This document shows, piece after piece, positions 1-9,400 of a stretch of 64,000 nucleotides of DNA. The translations under genes were made by a program, and so were the position numbers. The notes beneath the pieces are model-generated. The model did no database searches and had not been told where the DNA came from. It worked only from the letters and a program-made list of their open reading frames with translations. Every line of letters begins with the position of its first letter. The first letter of the stretch is position 1. The stretch comes from Astropecten irregularis (lineage: Eukaryota; Echinodermata; Asteroidea; Paxillosida; Astropectinidae): the NCBI GenBank assembly GCA_963971285.1, contig OZ020262.1:9802745-9866744 (forward strand), in the 5' to 3' direction.

Positions 1-165
1 ATCCCCCCCCCACCTCTCACCCATTTTGGGCTCCGTACCCTCTGTGCACCTTTGACACCAAATTAACACCCCCATCCCCCCCCCACCTCTCACCCATTTT
101 GGGCTCCGTACCCTCTGTGCACCTTTGACACCCAATTAACAATCCCCCCATCCCACCCAATTTGG
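1..165. repeat. 73-bp C-rich minisatellite
   Basis: The block CACCTCTCACCCATTTTGGG recurs at 11 and 84 (period 73), each time followed by CTCCGTACCCTCTGTGCACC. A decayed third unit runs to about 165. The window starts inside the array, which sits just upstream of the splice acceptor at 205-206 and supplies its C-rich pyrimidine tract. Confidence 0.85.
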
Positions 166-206
166 GGTCTCTTCCCTCCCCCCCCCCCCCTCCTTCTCAC
201 CAACAG

Positions 207-332
207 GCCGCATACGAGGGTCGTTCTATGCACCAGCCCATCAGAGAGTACCCGCTGGTGTCGGCGCCCGAAACTCCGGAGCTGGAAGACGTAGACCCAT
301 TTGCCATGAAGCCCCTCAAACACTCCATGTGA
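207..332 (+). CDS. Candidate 3'-terminal coding exon of an unidentified gene (variant 1)
   Basis: A long C/T tract ending CACCAACAG (AG at 205-206) is followed by 41 open codons and TGA at 330-332. Read in phase 0 the peptide is acidic and proline-rich and contains PIREYPLV about 11 residues in, then APETPELEDVDPF. It looks like a cytoplasmic tail, but I do not recognise the family. No AATAAA follows within a few hundred bases, so its 3' processing is unclear. The exon at 1799 is also phase 0, also terminal, and has the similar motif PEIKEYPM at nearly the same place. The two may be alternative last exons of one gene whose body lies upstream of the window. Exon status is inferred from the acceptor, the open frame and this similarity. 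Confidence 0.5.
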   Translation, partial: AAYEGRSMHQPIREYPLVSAPETPELEDVDPFAMKPLKHSM

Positions 333-612
333 ACACAAAATAACCAAAACCCCACACACACACAGAGTTAGTATCTGGAATCAAACTTCTTCAACATCTG
401 GGATATCATTATTCAAGCTCGTGGCTATAAATCAGTCTGTTCGTTTTGTTAAACAAGCGATTTTTGCATTTTAGAGTAATTGGTGGTAGTGGTGTTACGT
501 GGTGGTTGTTACATTTTCTGTTTTTCTACTTTATCCCTCATAATTCTTTTCAGGTTGCTTAGCTTCTTTCTTTTTCTTGACTTGATTTTGTTAATCATGT
601 GTGATTATCAAT

Positions 613-990
613 GCTAGGATGGATTTCACAAAGCCCTGTGAACGATCGTAACTTGAGTTACAAAGGATAACCCATCGTATCCTACGTAGGACTGCAATGG
701 GAGAATGGAGAATCGGTCTTCAAGTCAACAGTGCACGCAGTTGTGAGCATGCGTGCGTTGTTTTGCGTGTACGTGCGCGTGCGCTGTTGACTTGAAGACC
801 GATTCTCCAAAGTCTCCCATTGTTGTGGATTTACACTTCCAGGGGTCGATTTCACCAAACTCATCGTAACTTAGTATCAATCGTAGGACTTGTGATACAT
901 TGCAACCCCACGTAGAAGTCGAAAGATACAATGGGTTATCCTTCATATCTCGAGTAACGATCGATCGTAGGACTTTGTGAAATCCACCCC
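613..990. mobile_element. Family R fold-back element with a nested hairpin
   Basis: The ends are inverted: GGATTTCACAAAG near 620 and CTTTGTGAAATCC ending near 986, with ACGATCG and GGATAACCCAT also mirrored inside. A second R-type end (AGGGGTCGATTTCACC) lies at 841. Between about 707 and 805 is a separate hairpin whose arms of about 25 bases (GAGAATCGGTCTTCAAG and its complement) match perfectly around a TGCG-rich loop. Other R copies are at 41727 and 60749. Confidence 0.7.
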
Positions 991-1405
991 CTATATGCTG
1001 CCCCCATCCAAAAACCTATAAAAACAAATCTACATCTTAATTCATTTGAATATCTATCATGTATTGCTTGAGCCATACTGAAGTTTAATGGTGTTGTTAC
1101 TGTGTACCGGTATTTAAAAGCTTATGCAGCTTGACTTTTAGTTAATAGTCTTCTTCATCAAGTTCTGCAATCATTTTGTATTTGCTCAACTAACATGACT
1201 ACACACTGCTTACTTTAGAATTGTCATTTTTCAAGTCTTCTGTTTTCACTAACTCTCTTTTGTTATTGAATTAGTTTTTTTTTTCATTTTGTCCCTTTTT
1301 TTGCATGCATACACTGCTTTACAGTTGCGCCATTTTGTGCTTCAGTCATAACAATTACTGTGTTTATTTTTCATTGCTGGTTTCAAAATAACGTAGACAT
1401 AGACT
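991..1405. other. AT-rich intronic DNA, nothing recognised
   Basis: No coding exon, RNA gene or repeat copy was recognised. The stretch is T-rich and would be intron or 3'-UTR between the two candidate terminal exons. Confidence 0.5.
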
Positions 1406-1722
1406 TAGCTCTAGACAATCAGATTTGGATGCAGCCAGAGCTATGGCTAGGTCTATTTTCTTGGTGTCTCCACGTATTTTCAATGGAGCGAAGACCTAGA
1501 CCTAGCTCTAGACAACAGATTCGGATGCAGCCAGAGCTATAGCTACGTCTATTGTCTAGGTGTCTCTGAGTATTTCCAATGGAGCGAAGACCTAGACCTA
1601 GCTCTAGACAATCAGATTCGGATGCAGCCAGAGCTATAGCTACATCTATTGTCTTGATGTCTCTGCGTATTTCCAATGGAGCGAAGACCTAGACCTAGCT
1701 CTAGACAACAGATTTGGATGCA
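1406..1722. repeat. 97-bp tandem repeat, about 3.3 units
   Basis: TAGCTCTAGACAA recurs at 1406, 1503, 1599 and 1696 (spacing 97, 96, 97). Each unit contains GGATGCAGCCAGAGCTA and TGGAGCGAAGACCTAGACC. Units differ by a few substitutions. It lies just upstream of the acceptor of the exon at 1799. Confidence 0.9.
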
Positions 1723-1798
1723 GCCTTAGTTCGATAAAAAAAAAGCCAGCATCAGGGGATCAGTTTGTCATGAGCCTTTCATTGATTGTCCTTCTTAG

Positions 1799-2026
1799 AT
1801 GAGTTTCATCAGTCGCATCACCAGGGTCCCAGAGATCAAGGAATACCCCATGCCTGAGGAAGAGGCAGACGGCACCTCAGCGCCCCAGGAGGGTCGTGGA
1901 GAGGACATCGGGGAGGGAGACGAGATGAGGTCTCCCTCGGAGGTGCATCTTACCGATCATCGTGACGACCAGGAGGTGAAGATGGAGGGAGTCATGACAG
2001 ATGTGAGCCTCTCTGAGGATCCGTGA
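1799..2026 (+). CDS. Candidate 3'-terminal coding exon of the same unidentified gene (variant 2)
   Basis: The pyrimidine-rich TTGTCCTTCTTAG (AG at 1797-1798) precedes a 75-codon open frame ending in TGA at 2024-2026. The peptide begins MSFISRITRVPEIKEYPM and continues as a very acidic, disordered-looking tail rich in Glu, Asp and Gly. The initial Met codon is probably internal to the exon join rather than a translation start. A 3'-UTR of about 500 bases with a poly(A) signal at 2508 follows. This and the exon at 207 share phase 0, terminal position and the P-x-I-[K/R]-E-Y-P motif, consistent with duplicated, mutually exclusive last exons. The gene is unrecognised; an acidic C-terminal tail would fit many membrane or signalling proteins. 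Confidence 0.6.
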   Translation: MSFISRITRVPEIKEYPMPEEEADGTSAPQEGRGEDIGEGDEMRSPSEVHLTDHRDDQEVKMEGVMTDVSLSEDP

Positions 2027-2473
2027 GGATGACGTCTGGAGAATCTTTGAGGGGAGAGGGGTCGTGGGAAGCAGGTCTTGAGCTCCTACAAACTTCGTCG
2101 TCCTCTTCTTCCCCTTCCCTCCTCTTGGCAAACCCTAACCTCTTTTGTAATCCCCCATCGCATCATTATGATCTGCTTCCGGTCCCACCAGAAATTTGTG
2201 GCATTAAAAAATAAATTGTTTCCAGTACATGCAACGTCTTCAGGAGCAATGATTTGGACGTCGCTACCAGTCTTCTGCAGCAACGGGTCTAAACTTGCTG
2301 TCAAGCATGAAATTTCATGAATTAGAAACGTATATTAACCAATTAAGAGTGATTATTATTTGTGTGCACTAGTATATCCACCTGTTAACTTTAGGCACCT
2401 GTGATTGATGAAGTTCGGGTGCAATTTTCAAGGGACCTGCCTATTTCCTATCCATATATTTGTACTTTATTGT

Positions 2474-2492
2474 CCTGTTGTCGGACAACAGG
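2474..2492. other. Perfect hairpin in the 3'-UTR
   Basis: CCTGTTGTC is followed after one base by its exact complement GACAACAGG, 16 bases before the poly(A) signal. In RNA the loop would need to open the inner pairs. It may affect 3' processing or be chance. Confidence 0.6.
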
Positions 2493-2507
2493 AGTACAAC
2501 CTGTACA

Positions 2508-2513
2508 AATAAA
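2508..2513 (+). terminator. Polyadenylation signal AATAAA
   Basis: Canonical hexamer about 480 bases past the stop at 2026, followed by a GT-rich stretch (GTTGTTTACC, then GTGTCATGTGTC). This is the best candidate for the end of the upstream gene. Confidence 0.6.
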
Positions 2514-2664
2514 GTTGTTTACCTGTTGGAGTGTCATGTGTCAGTGGACATCACAGGGAATATTTTAAGATTTTTTTTTTTGGAGGTGGGATTAGTGTGA
2601 AGAAAAGGGTGACAAAATGTCAGTTTTTGAGGTTTTCTTTGTACTTTTCCCATCATTTTGTTAT

Positions 2665-2869
2665 TTAAAGGTATAATTTTGATCTTACTCCAAGATCAAA
2701 ACTGTTTTCGGTCTTTGTTTGACAAATATTTGGATAAATACACCATTTCAGGCGGAAAATATTTCAACGTTATGTTTCTACCAGCACCATCTGCATACCC
2801 TGAAAGTTATATGTAAATCTGTGAACATTCCTGTTTGTGTATGTTACCAATCATGTACTGTACCTTTAA
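2665..2869. mobile_element. Family B TTAA element, internally deleted
   Basis: It begins TTAAAGGTATAAT and ends ACCAATCATGTACTGTACC-TTTAA, with the family sequence TGTTTCTACCAGCACCAT near 2773. It is about 200 bp, where fuller B copies (29350, 31586) are 360-480 bp. Confidence 0.75.
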
Positions 2870-3607
2870 GAGTTTGGGATGGGAGTAAAACTGTGTAATG
2901 TATTCCTTGTGTTGAATGTACCTATGGAACAATGGCATTAGTAACTTAACCAATATTAACTGATATTTCATATAAATAATCTGGTTGTACATTATAGATA
3001 TATATCTTGTGTATTTGATACACAGTTGGAGTATGTGTAAACTAATCTATAAAATATATATGTATTTCTTTCCTGTGAATTTCAAGCCAACTGTTAAGTT
3101 ACAAAGGGTGTTTGTCTGATTGTTCCTCTGTTTCTTTGTTTATCTGTTTGTTTGTTTGTTTGTTTGTTGCTTTTTCAGCAAATCTAAGAATGAAACCATT
3201 ATGTAATCTTGGCTGGACACTATGTCCATTAACACACTTTGTTTCCAGTACTTAACTTTAAAATTAACCCAAACATTTATTAATAATGTAAATATTTATA
3301 TTTGTGGTTCATTTTTGTCTATATATCCAAGGAGGTTGGATAATTACGGATTTAAGGAGATTGAGCATAGCAGCAGTGGATGCACTGTGTCGTCTGCGAG
3401 ATTGGAGTGTTTGAAAATTTGAGAATAAGCAACCAAAATTTACTGACTCAGGATTTGAACACAAACATTCATGGATTCATTCACATCAAAATATCATCAG
3501 GAACTGTACTGTGTCCCTTTCAAGTTGAGGACGTACAATTCCTGCGGGCACTTTTTTTTTTTTGGGGGGGGGTGACCTTTTATCCTATTAGCCTGTTCCA
3601 TTTTTTT
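2870..3607. other. AT-rich intergenic DNA
   Basis: Contains a short (GTTT)n run near 3148-3168 and a poly(T)/poly(G) tract near 3550. No gene or repeat copy was recognised. Confidence 0.5.
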
Positions 3608-3790
3608 TAAAGTGAACAAAGAAAAATTGACTGGAGCGGGATTCGAACCAGCGACCTCCGGTATTCTGTACCGGCGCTCTTACCAACTGAGCTATCCAGC
3701 CCTATGTTGGTGGTGTCCCTAATAGTCAATTATCTTTGTTCGTTTGGCAGTCTGAGTCAGAAGCCATGAAACCACTCACGTACCGCTATA
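3608..3790 (-). mobile_element. Family S element with tRNA-like core
   Basis: On the minus strand 3702-3629 reads GGGCTGGATAGCTCAGTTGG (A-box), a pseudo-anticodon arm, GGTTCGAATCCCGCTCCAG (B-box and 3' acceptor strand). Flanks carry the family head (CATGGCTTCTGAC, TTTGTTCGTTTGGCA) and tail (TTTTTCTTTGTTCACTTT). The anticodon loop lacks U33 and the stem is imperfect, so this is a tRNA-derived repeat rather than a working tRNA gene. Confidence 0.8.
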
Positions 3791-4053
3791 TCCCAAGGAT
3801 CAATAAGATAATTTGAGAAACAGTAAAGAGGATACAGCTTCCAGTTTTCTTATAGAATGATCTTAATGCAAGTCCTTCTCTGCCGTTGCCTGTATTGATA
3901 AAAAGTCTTTCAGTATTTGTATCATACACAGATTCATTTTAGTATTATTGCTCATAAACTGTAGACTGAACTCAGGGCATGTGGTTTTGCTTTAATAGAA
4001 GCTCTCAAATAGAGCAACTTACTCCACATTATTCCCTAAGGACCTGAGACAAT

Positions 4054-4393
4054 TTAAAGGTAGTATCATACTTTGGTTTTTGTTAAAGAAATACAGATTC
4101 CTGGGCAAAAATATCAAGGAAGATACAGTAACAGTCATCTGTGAAAATTTCAGTCCCATACGGTGCCCACTTTTTGAGAAAACAGTGAAAAACGGCCACA
4201 GTATTTCTTTAAGTCTTTTCTCTTTTATTTTTGGTCACTGGTTTTACTCTTTTTCTGGATAAATGCAGCATTTCAGGCAGAAAAACTGTAACGGTATGTT
4301 TTCTACCATCACCATCTTTATACCCTGTTAGTTATAGGTAAATCTGTGAAGATTTCTGTTTCGGTATGATACCAAAGTATTATACTACCTTAA
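4054..4393. mobile_element. Family A TTAA element, intact (340 bp)
   Basis: It is bounded by TTAA on both sides. Termini are inverted: AAAGGTAGTATCATACTTTG at the left and CAAAGTATTATACTACCTT at the right. The inside holds the family words CAGATTCCTGGGCAAAAATA, CAGTCATCTGTGAAAATTTC and GGATAAATGCAGCATTTCAGG. No ORF of note. Size, termini and TTAA flanks resemble a piggyBac-type MITE; the superfamily is inferred. Confidence 0.85.
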
Positions 4394-4487
4394 TAATGAT
4401 GTCTATAACTATGTAAATAGCTGTGCTTGTCCAACAGGTGAAATGTAAGGAGTGGAAGGACTTTATAGGCTTAACTTTTAATATGAA

Positions 4488-4638
4488 ATTGAAAAGTGAA
4501 CAAAGAAAAATTGACTGGTGAGTGGGATTCGAACCATCAACCTCCGGAATACTGTACCGCCGCTCTACCAACTGAGCTATCCAGCCCTATTTGTTGGTGG
4601 TGTCTCTAATAGTCAATTATCTTTGTTTATTTGGCATG
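4488..4638 (-). mobile_element. Family S element, minus orientation
   Basis: The tRNA-like core (minus strand, 4587-4513) keeps GATAGCTCAGTTGGTAGAGC and GGTTCGAATCCCACTC; the tail complement GTGAACAAAGAAAAATTGAC starts near 4496. It abuts a plus-oriented copy head to head. Confidence 0.75.
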
Positions 4639-4760
4639 GCCACCACCAACATAGGGCTGGATAACTCAGTTGGTAATAGTGCTGGTACGATATTCAGGTC
4701 GCTGGTTCGAATCCCACTCCAGTCAATTTGTTTGTTCTCTTTTCAATGACTTAAAATTCA
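4639..4760 (+). mobile_element. Family S element, plus orientation
   Basis: The tRNA-like core spans 4653-4734 (GGGCTGGATAACTCAGTTGG ... GGTTCGAATCCCACTCCAG), followed by a decayed tail with TTTGTTCTCTTTTCAATGAC. With the preceding minus copy it forms an inverted pair. Confidence 0.75.
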
Positions 4761-5079
4761 CCTTGAATCAGAAAGATACGTTCAAACAGAATATTGCCAT
4801 TTGATGCATCCAACTGGATTTTAAAAATGCAACAGATTAAATATGTAGATTACTGTGAAATACTTTATTATTTATTTCTCAATGATAGAAATTCAAATAA
4901 TGTTACTAGCTATCTGCCTTGTATTTCATAAAATAAAAATATAAATCTCTTTTCCTGCCATCATACATCACTGTCATCTGTAATATGCTAAATGAAAAAC
5001 GTTTAATCTGACTTATTTTTATCTTCAATTCAGGAATTAAATTTAGACCAAAAATTGCTATTATTCAGGTAGTTAAACT
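4761..5079. other. AT-rich intergenic DNA, nothing recognised
   Basis: No ORF, RNA gene or named repeat was seen. Confidence 0.5.
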
Positions 5080-5222
5080 GTTGAAAACTGTTCATCGGCC
5101 AGTCCTTGGAGTTAGGATGGCCTGACTTAGCAGGATCCTAGCAGGATCTATCCTTTCTTTCCTTTGAGAAAGATCCTGCTAGGATTCTGCTATGTCAGGC
5201 CCTCCTTACTCCAAGCATTATA
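5080..5222. mobile_element. Family F fold-back element
   Basis: CTTGGAGTTAGGATGGCCTG at 5105 is mirrored by CAGGCCCTCCTTACTCCAAG ending near 5215. The inner arms carry GATCCTGCTAGGAT in both orientations around a short AT-rich centre. Outer sequence AACTGTTCATCGGCCAG matches the flanks of other F copies. Confidence 0.75.
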
Positions 5223-5734
5223 TTTAAATGTGTCTTATCCCATTTTAGGGAACAATTCCTGAACAAATATCACTGTGGTAGAATTATATTATGATATATT
5301 GTTTTATTTGGCCTCATAGTGGGACCTAATTTGCATACTTCTGACCTCATGCATAATGAGTACCTTAAGCTACTTCATTCATGTATTTCTGCTTAAATTG
5401 GCAGTACTTCTTTTATTCCTGTAACCATGGTATTTTTTGTTTTTAATTTTGGAATAGAAGACAAATTAATCAATGTTACATATATACACAAATTATTTAC
5501 ATGTATGAACAAAAGTATCTTCAAAATTTAAGGTTGTCACGGAGAAGAGTGCTATATTTAAACATTCATATTTACAAGCATGGAGTGCTGTTTTGGTGTA
5601 AACACAAATATCTGTGTTTTGTGAAAATTGTCGTTTATCCTTAAAATAAAAACTGTTGCTTAGCTACAGTGAATAATGAATAAACAACGAAGTACCCGAA
5701 TTTAATATTAATCGCACTTCTATTTGGTTCGCAC
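5223..5734. other. AT-rich intergenic DNA, nothing recognised
   Basis: No gene or repeat was recognised in this stretch. Confidence 0.5.
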
Positions 5735-5800
5735 TTCTCGTAAGGTCCCAACGTTTCGACTTGCCTACTCTGATCTGGTCCTCATCAGGAGACAAAAATC
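5735..5800 (-). other. CTGATGA...CGAAACG repeat motif (possible hammerhead relic)
   Basis: The minus strand reads CTCCTGATGAGGACCAG, about 15 bases, then AAGTCGAAACGTTGGGACC. CTGATGA and GAAAC separated by a potential stem are the conserved halves of a hammerhead ribozyme core. The stem here is short (GAC/GTC) and no clear cleavage site was found. Related copies lie near 20660 and 30850. Confidence 0.35.
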
Positions 5801-5842
5801 TTTTGGTTAAAAATTAACATGTACAATTCTAAGTACATGTAC

Positions 5843-5915
5843 TTACTAGAGCCTTCGATAAAGATCCTGCTAGGATCGCAACACATCAGTCAAGCCCTCC
5901 GAACTAAACTAGAAA
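5843..5915. mobile_element. Family F half-copy
   Basis: GAGCCTTCGATAAAGATCCTGCTAGGATCG is followed by CAAGCCCTCCGAACTAAAC, the right half of the F element only. The longest matching words are AAAGATCCTGCTAGGATCG and AAGCCCTCC. Confidence 0.6.
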
Positions 5916-6035
5916 GTTAGAAACGAGCAAGACCAGCGAGAAACATCTTATAAAAGTCCCCTACAAATTCTGCAAGCTATCTTTGCATGGTATTGACCAA
6001 GTGCATATTTCTGGCTGAATTACGAAGGATCAAAG

Positions 6036-6404
6036 TACAGTGGAACGTCGCTATAACGGACACCGCTATACCAAACATTTGGGTATAACAAACATCATCC
6101 TTGGCTTCCAATTTTTGGGTACAATGTATCGGCCTGCTAAATATTGTTCACTATACAGGAATGAGATTTCTCAGACTAAAGTCTGATTTCAGACTTTTGT
6201 GTTTTGGATTTCAGATTTTTTGTCCTCACAGGCTGTGTATAAAAGTATAGGAGATTCTAAATGTCAGACTTTTTATGCTCCCTGTCAGCTGTTTTCAGAC
6301 ATTTTTATCATTGGTCAATCTCATCCCTGACTATAACAAACTGCCATAATAACAAACAATCTCTGTGCATGCCAGCATGTTCGTTATAGTGGTGTTCCAC
6401 TGTA
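6036..6404. mobile_element. Tc1/mariner-pogo-like MITE
   Basis: Ends are TACAGTGGAACGTCGCTATA and TATAGTGGTGTTCCACTGTA, inverted and bounded by TA. This is the common metazoan pattern of a mariner/pogo-derived MITE. It is interrupted by another element at 6156-6329. It lies just downstream of the MIS12 stop codon (minus strand). Confidence 0.8.
6156..6329. mobile_element. Nested hAT-like MITE inside the mariner-like MITE
   Basis: It begins CAGGAATGAGATTTCTC and ends CAATCTCATCCCTG (inverted CAGGnATGAGATT). ACTATA flanks both sides (6150-6155 and 6330-6335), a target duplication of at least 6 bp. Excising it restores the palindromic host element. Confidence 0.75.
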
Positions 6405-6464
6405 ATTGAGCTGAAGTATCACGAGGACGATTGCTCCACTATCGTTAAGATGATCTCAAGATGA

Positions 6465-9400
6465 TCAAGTTGTAGTGGATGCTGTCGTAGGAAGGTCCAT
6501 GGATTGTTGATCCTGGAGAAAATGGAAACAATTTCCGGTAATTAATTGATGCCAAGATTCATTCAGCCACAGAGAACAAGGACACACACATAATTTTTTT
6601 GAAAGATCACACCGCTCTTTTAAGAATGATTCAAGATGTAAAATTAATGGTTGTCCCGTTGCCTGGGAGACCTGAGAGTTACCATGGCAACCTGATGAGG
6701 AAGTCAGGGTTGCCAAACATTAATATTGCACACTACATATTGATCAGCAACAATGGACGTAAATTTTGCTTTAAAAAAACGATCCACCGTCATTAATTAA
6801 TTGAAATAAATTATTCCTTTTGGAAAGCTACTTAATTTGTTCCAGTCATTGAAAGGTGAACAAAAAAAATTGACTGGAGCGGGATTTGAACCTGTGACCT
6901 TCTAATACCCGTACTGAGTATTCAGGAGGTCGCCGGTTCGAATCCCACTAAATTTTTCTTTATTCACTTTTTTATGACTTCAAAATTCAGTCAGTTTCCC
7001 TTGTGGTTATTTGATAATTTGTTTCTGGTTCATTTTGCATTCTGCCATTATTCAAGTTTTATCAGTTATTAACAATACAGTTGTATAGACAAAACGGAAC
7101 GAAGATGAAATTGTTTATCATTGTGAGATGATGAGTGCTGTGGCCTAGTGGTCTGGCGTGTTGAACTCAAAGTCTTGTAGTCAATCTACAGATTGTGGGT
7201 TCGAATCCAGCCATGGGTTAATGGGGCTTGCGTCCTTGGGCAAGACGCTTTGACACATACTGTTCCTCTTCACCCAGGTGTAAATGGGTACCTGCGAGGG
7301 TAGAAATGGCTTTGTGGTTTGATTAGCCTCTGTGCGCTGAATACGGCAGCCGGGGCTAGTAAACTCCCCAGGGAGTTGAGATTGTTTCAGGAATGTAATA
7401 ATTGTAGCCCAATGACCAGGGATAATAGTAATACGCGCATAGAGACGTCATACGTTGATTGTGATATGCGCTATTTAAAAACGGTTATTATTATTATTAT
7501 TAATATATTGATGTGTAAACAATCTTATCAAGTATTTGTAATCATTACCCCTTTCTGAATCGTATAAATGGATATTTAATCAATAAATGAACAGAAAACG
7601 TGAATAATTTAGCGTTTACCGGAGCATCTGAGAGACTCATCTGTAGAACTAATTCCAGTTGCTCCTTCAGTTTCCGAGCCTTGCTGGCCGTGAAAACGAT
7701 GGATTCGCTCAAATCAGAAACTGGATGGGAGACAATAAGACGACTATTAAAATAAAATAAAATCTTGGCTTCGATGGCAAACCTAAATTACCGGGTAAAA
7801 TGACATGGGATTGTATACCTGGCTTTTGGGTAGCAAGGAAATTTCTCATCTAATATCTTTTATTGAGCATTTCCGGCACTGAATGTGGACTCAGTTAGTC
7901 TGGTGACCAATGAGGCTGAGTGAATGTATTTGTTTTGAGAAACCAGAGAAACCAGACCAATTTGCCCAAAATTTTTGCTTTTTTGAAATTTGGCTTCCAC
8001 TCCGGCTTTGGCTTAGCCTCCATCATCCAAAAGCTGGAAATACATAATATATTATATTCAAAACAGTGCATCTACTTAGCCATAGCCAAAAGCCTCAACG
8101 AAATGAAACCACAGCCACAGTTTCCAAAATGTATCTACAGAATGACAGTAATAGCGGATACTTACTTTTGGCCTTGCTGAGTGACTGATGAAGGGTGTTG
8201 ATCTGAAGCAGAAGGGTGTCAAGTTGGGCTTGGGCTACCTCGGCTTCCTGAAGCCACAGCCGTAGCCTCCCGTTGACATACAGAGACTGTAGCAGTCAAG
8301 ATTATAAATAAAGGAAGATAATGTTAAACCACCTGCTCAATGCACCTGCTGAATACCAATTCATTAAAAGAAAATCACCTGTTATCGGCTAATTGTGACA
8401 AAATCTAGTAGGTTGGGGCGAGCTCAGTCAAGCAATGTAGTTTGACAAATTGTTGATATAGCTCTGAGTAAATGCTGATAGTTGAGCAAGTTGGGTCAAA
8501 AAGTACCCACGTTTTTAATTTGCTGTCGGAGTTTCTCCAAATCGGCATCGAGTTGGCTGTCTTCTTTTTCACTATAATCCTGCCAATGTACCTGGGGAAA
8601 AAAATAAAAAACAAAATCCGGATTTATTATGTCCTCAGACCCAAACTGCTTGAACTTGTCTAGTCTTTGACCAAGTTGGGCCATCAAGCCACACAGTACC
8701 TTGGCTCTACAGTACTGTGCAGTATCCCTATGGCACATTCTTTGGACTTGGACCAAGTTGGGCCATCAAACCCCCATATGAAGTTACAGTGCCTGGGCTC
8801 TACAGTCCTGTGTCCTTCAAAATACCACACTGTGCAGTATCCCTATGGTACATTCTTTGGACTTGGACCAAGTTGGGCCATCAAGCCCCCATACAAAGTA
8901 ACAGCGCCCAGGCTATGCCTATGCCCTTTTAAGTGGGTAACAGAGCTACGTGTCAAATGCTCAGAACTCAGGCGGGCAAGTGTAGACTCTGGCTGTGGTT
9001 GCAAATTACGCATGCACCTATGGCAGCCACTAGCCAGTGACTGCAGCCATTTCCATAGACTTGTGTGTTATTTGCAGCCACAGCCAGAGAATTGGGACAC
9101 AGCCTAAGACTCACTGCATCTTCCGGTAGGAGCACGTTGCTTGGAACATGAAAGAGATTCTTCTGAAGGTAAGATTCTAGACGATCAAAATTCTTGTCAA
9201 ACGTCTTCAGGAAATGGGAAAACAGCCTGTCAGATGCCTGCCAGAAAAAAAGAAAAGAACCAGAACGTTTTTAATCGTGAAACAAGTGGAAACCACTCGT
9301 ATAAGAACATCAGTTAGGGATACTTAGACTAAGAGTATCACACAAATTTATACCATCAAATATTTATCAAATATGAAACTCACTTCTCTGACAAATTCTG

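Noticed and set aside
8667-9107. 146-codon open frame on the plus strand
   Set aside because: It runs through a tandem array and an inverted repeat within MIS12 introns and across MIS12 exon 4 antisense; the peptide merely repeats the DNA unit.
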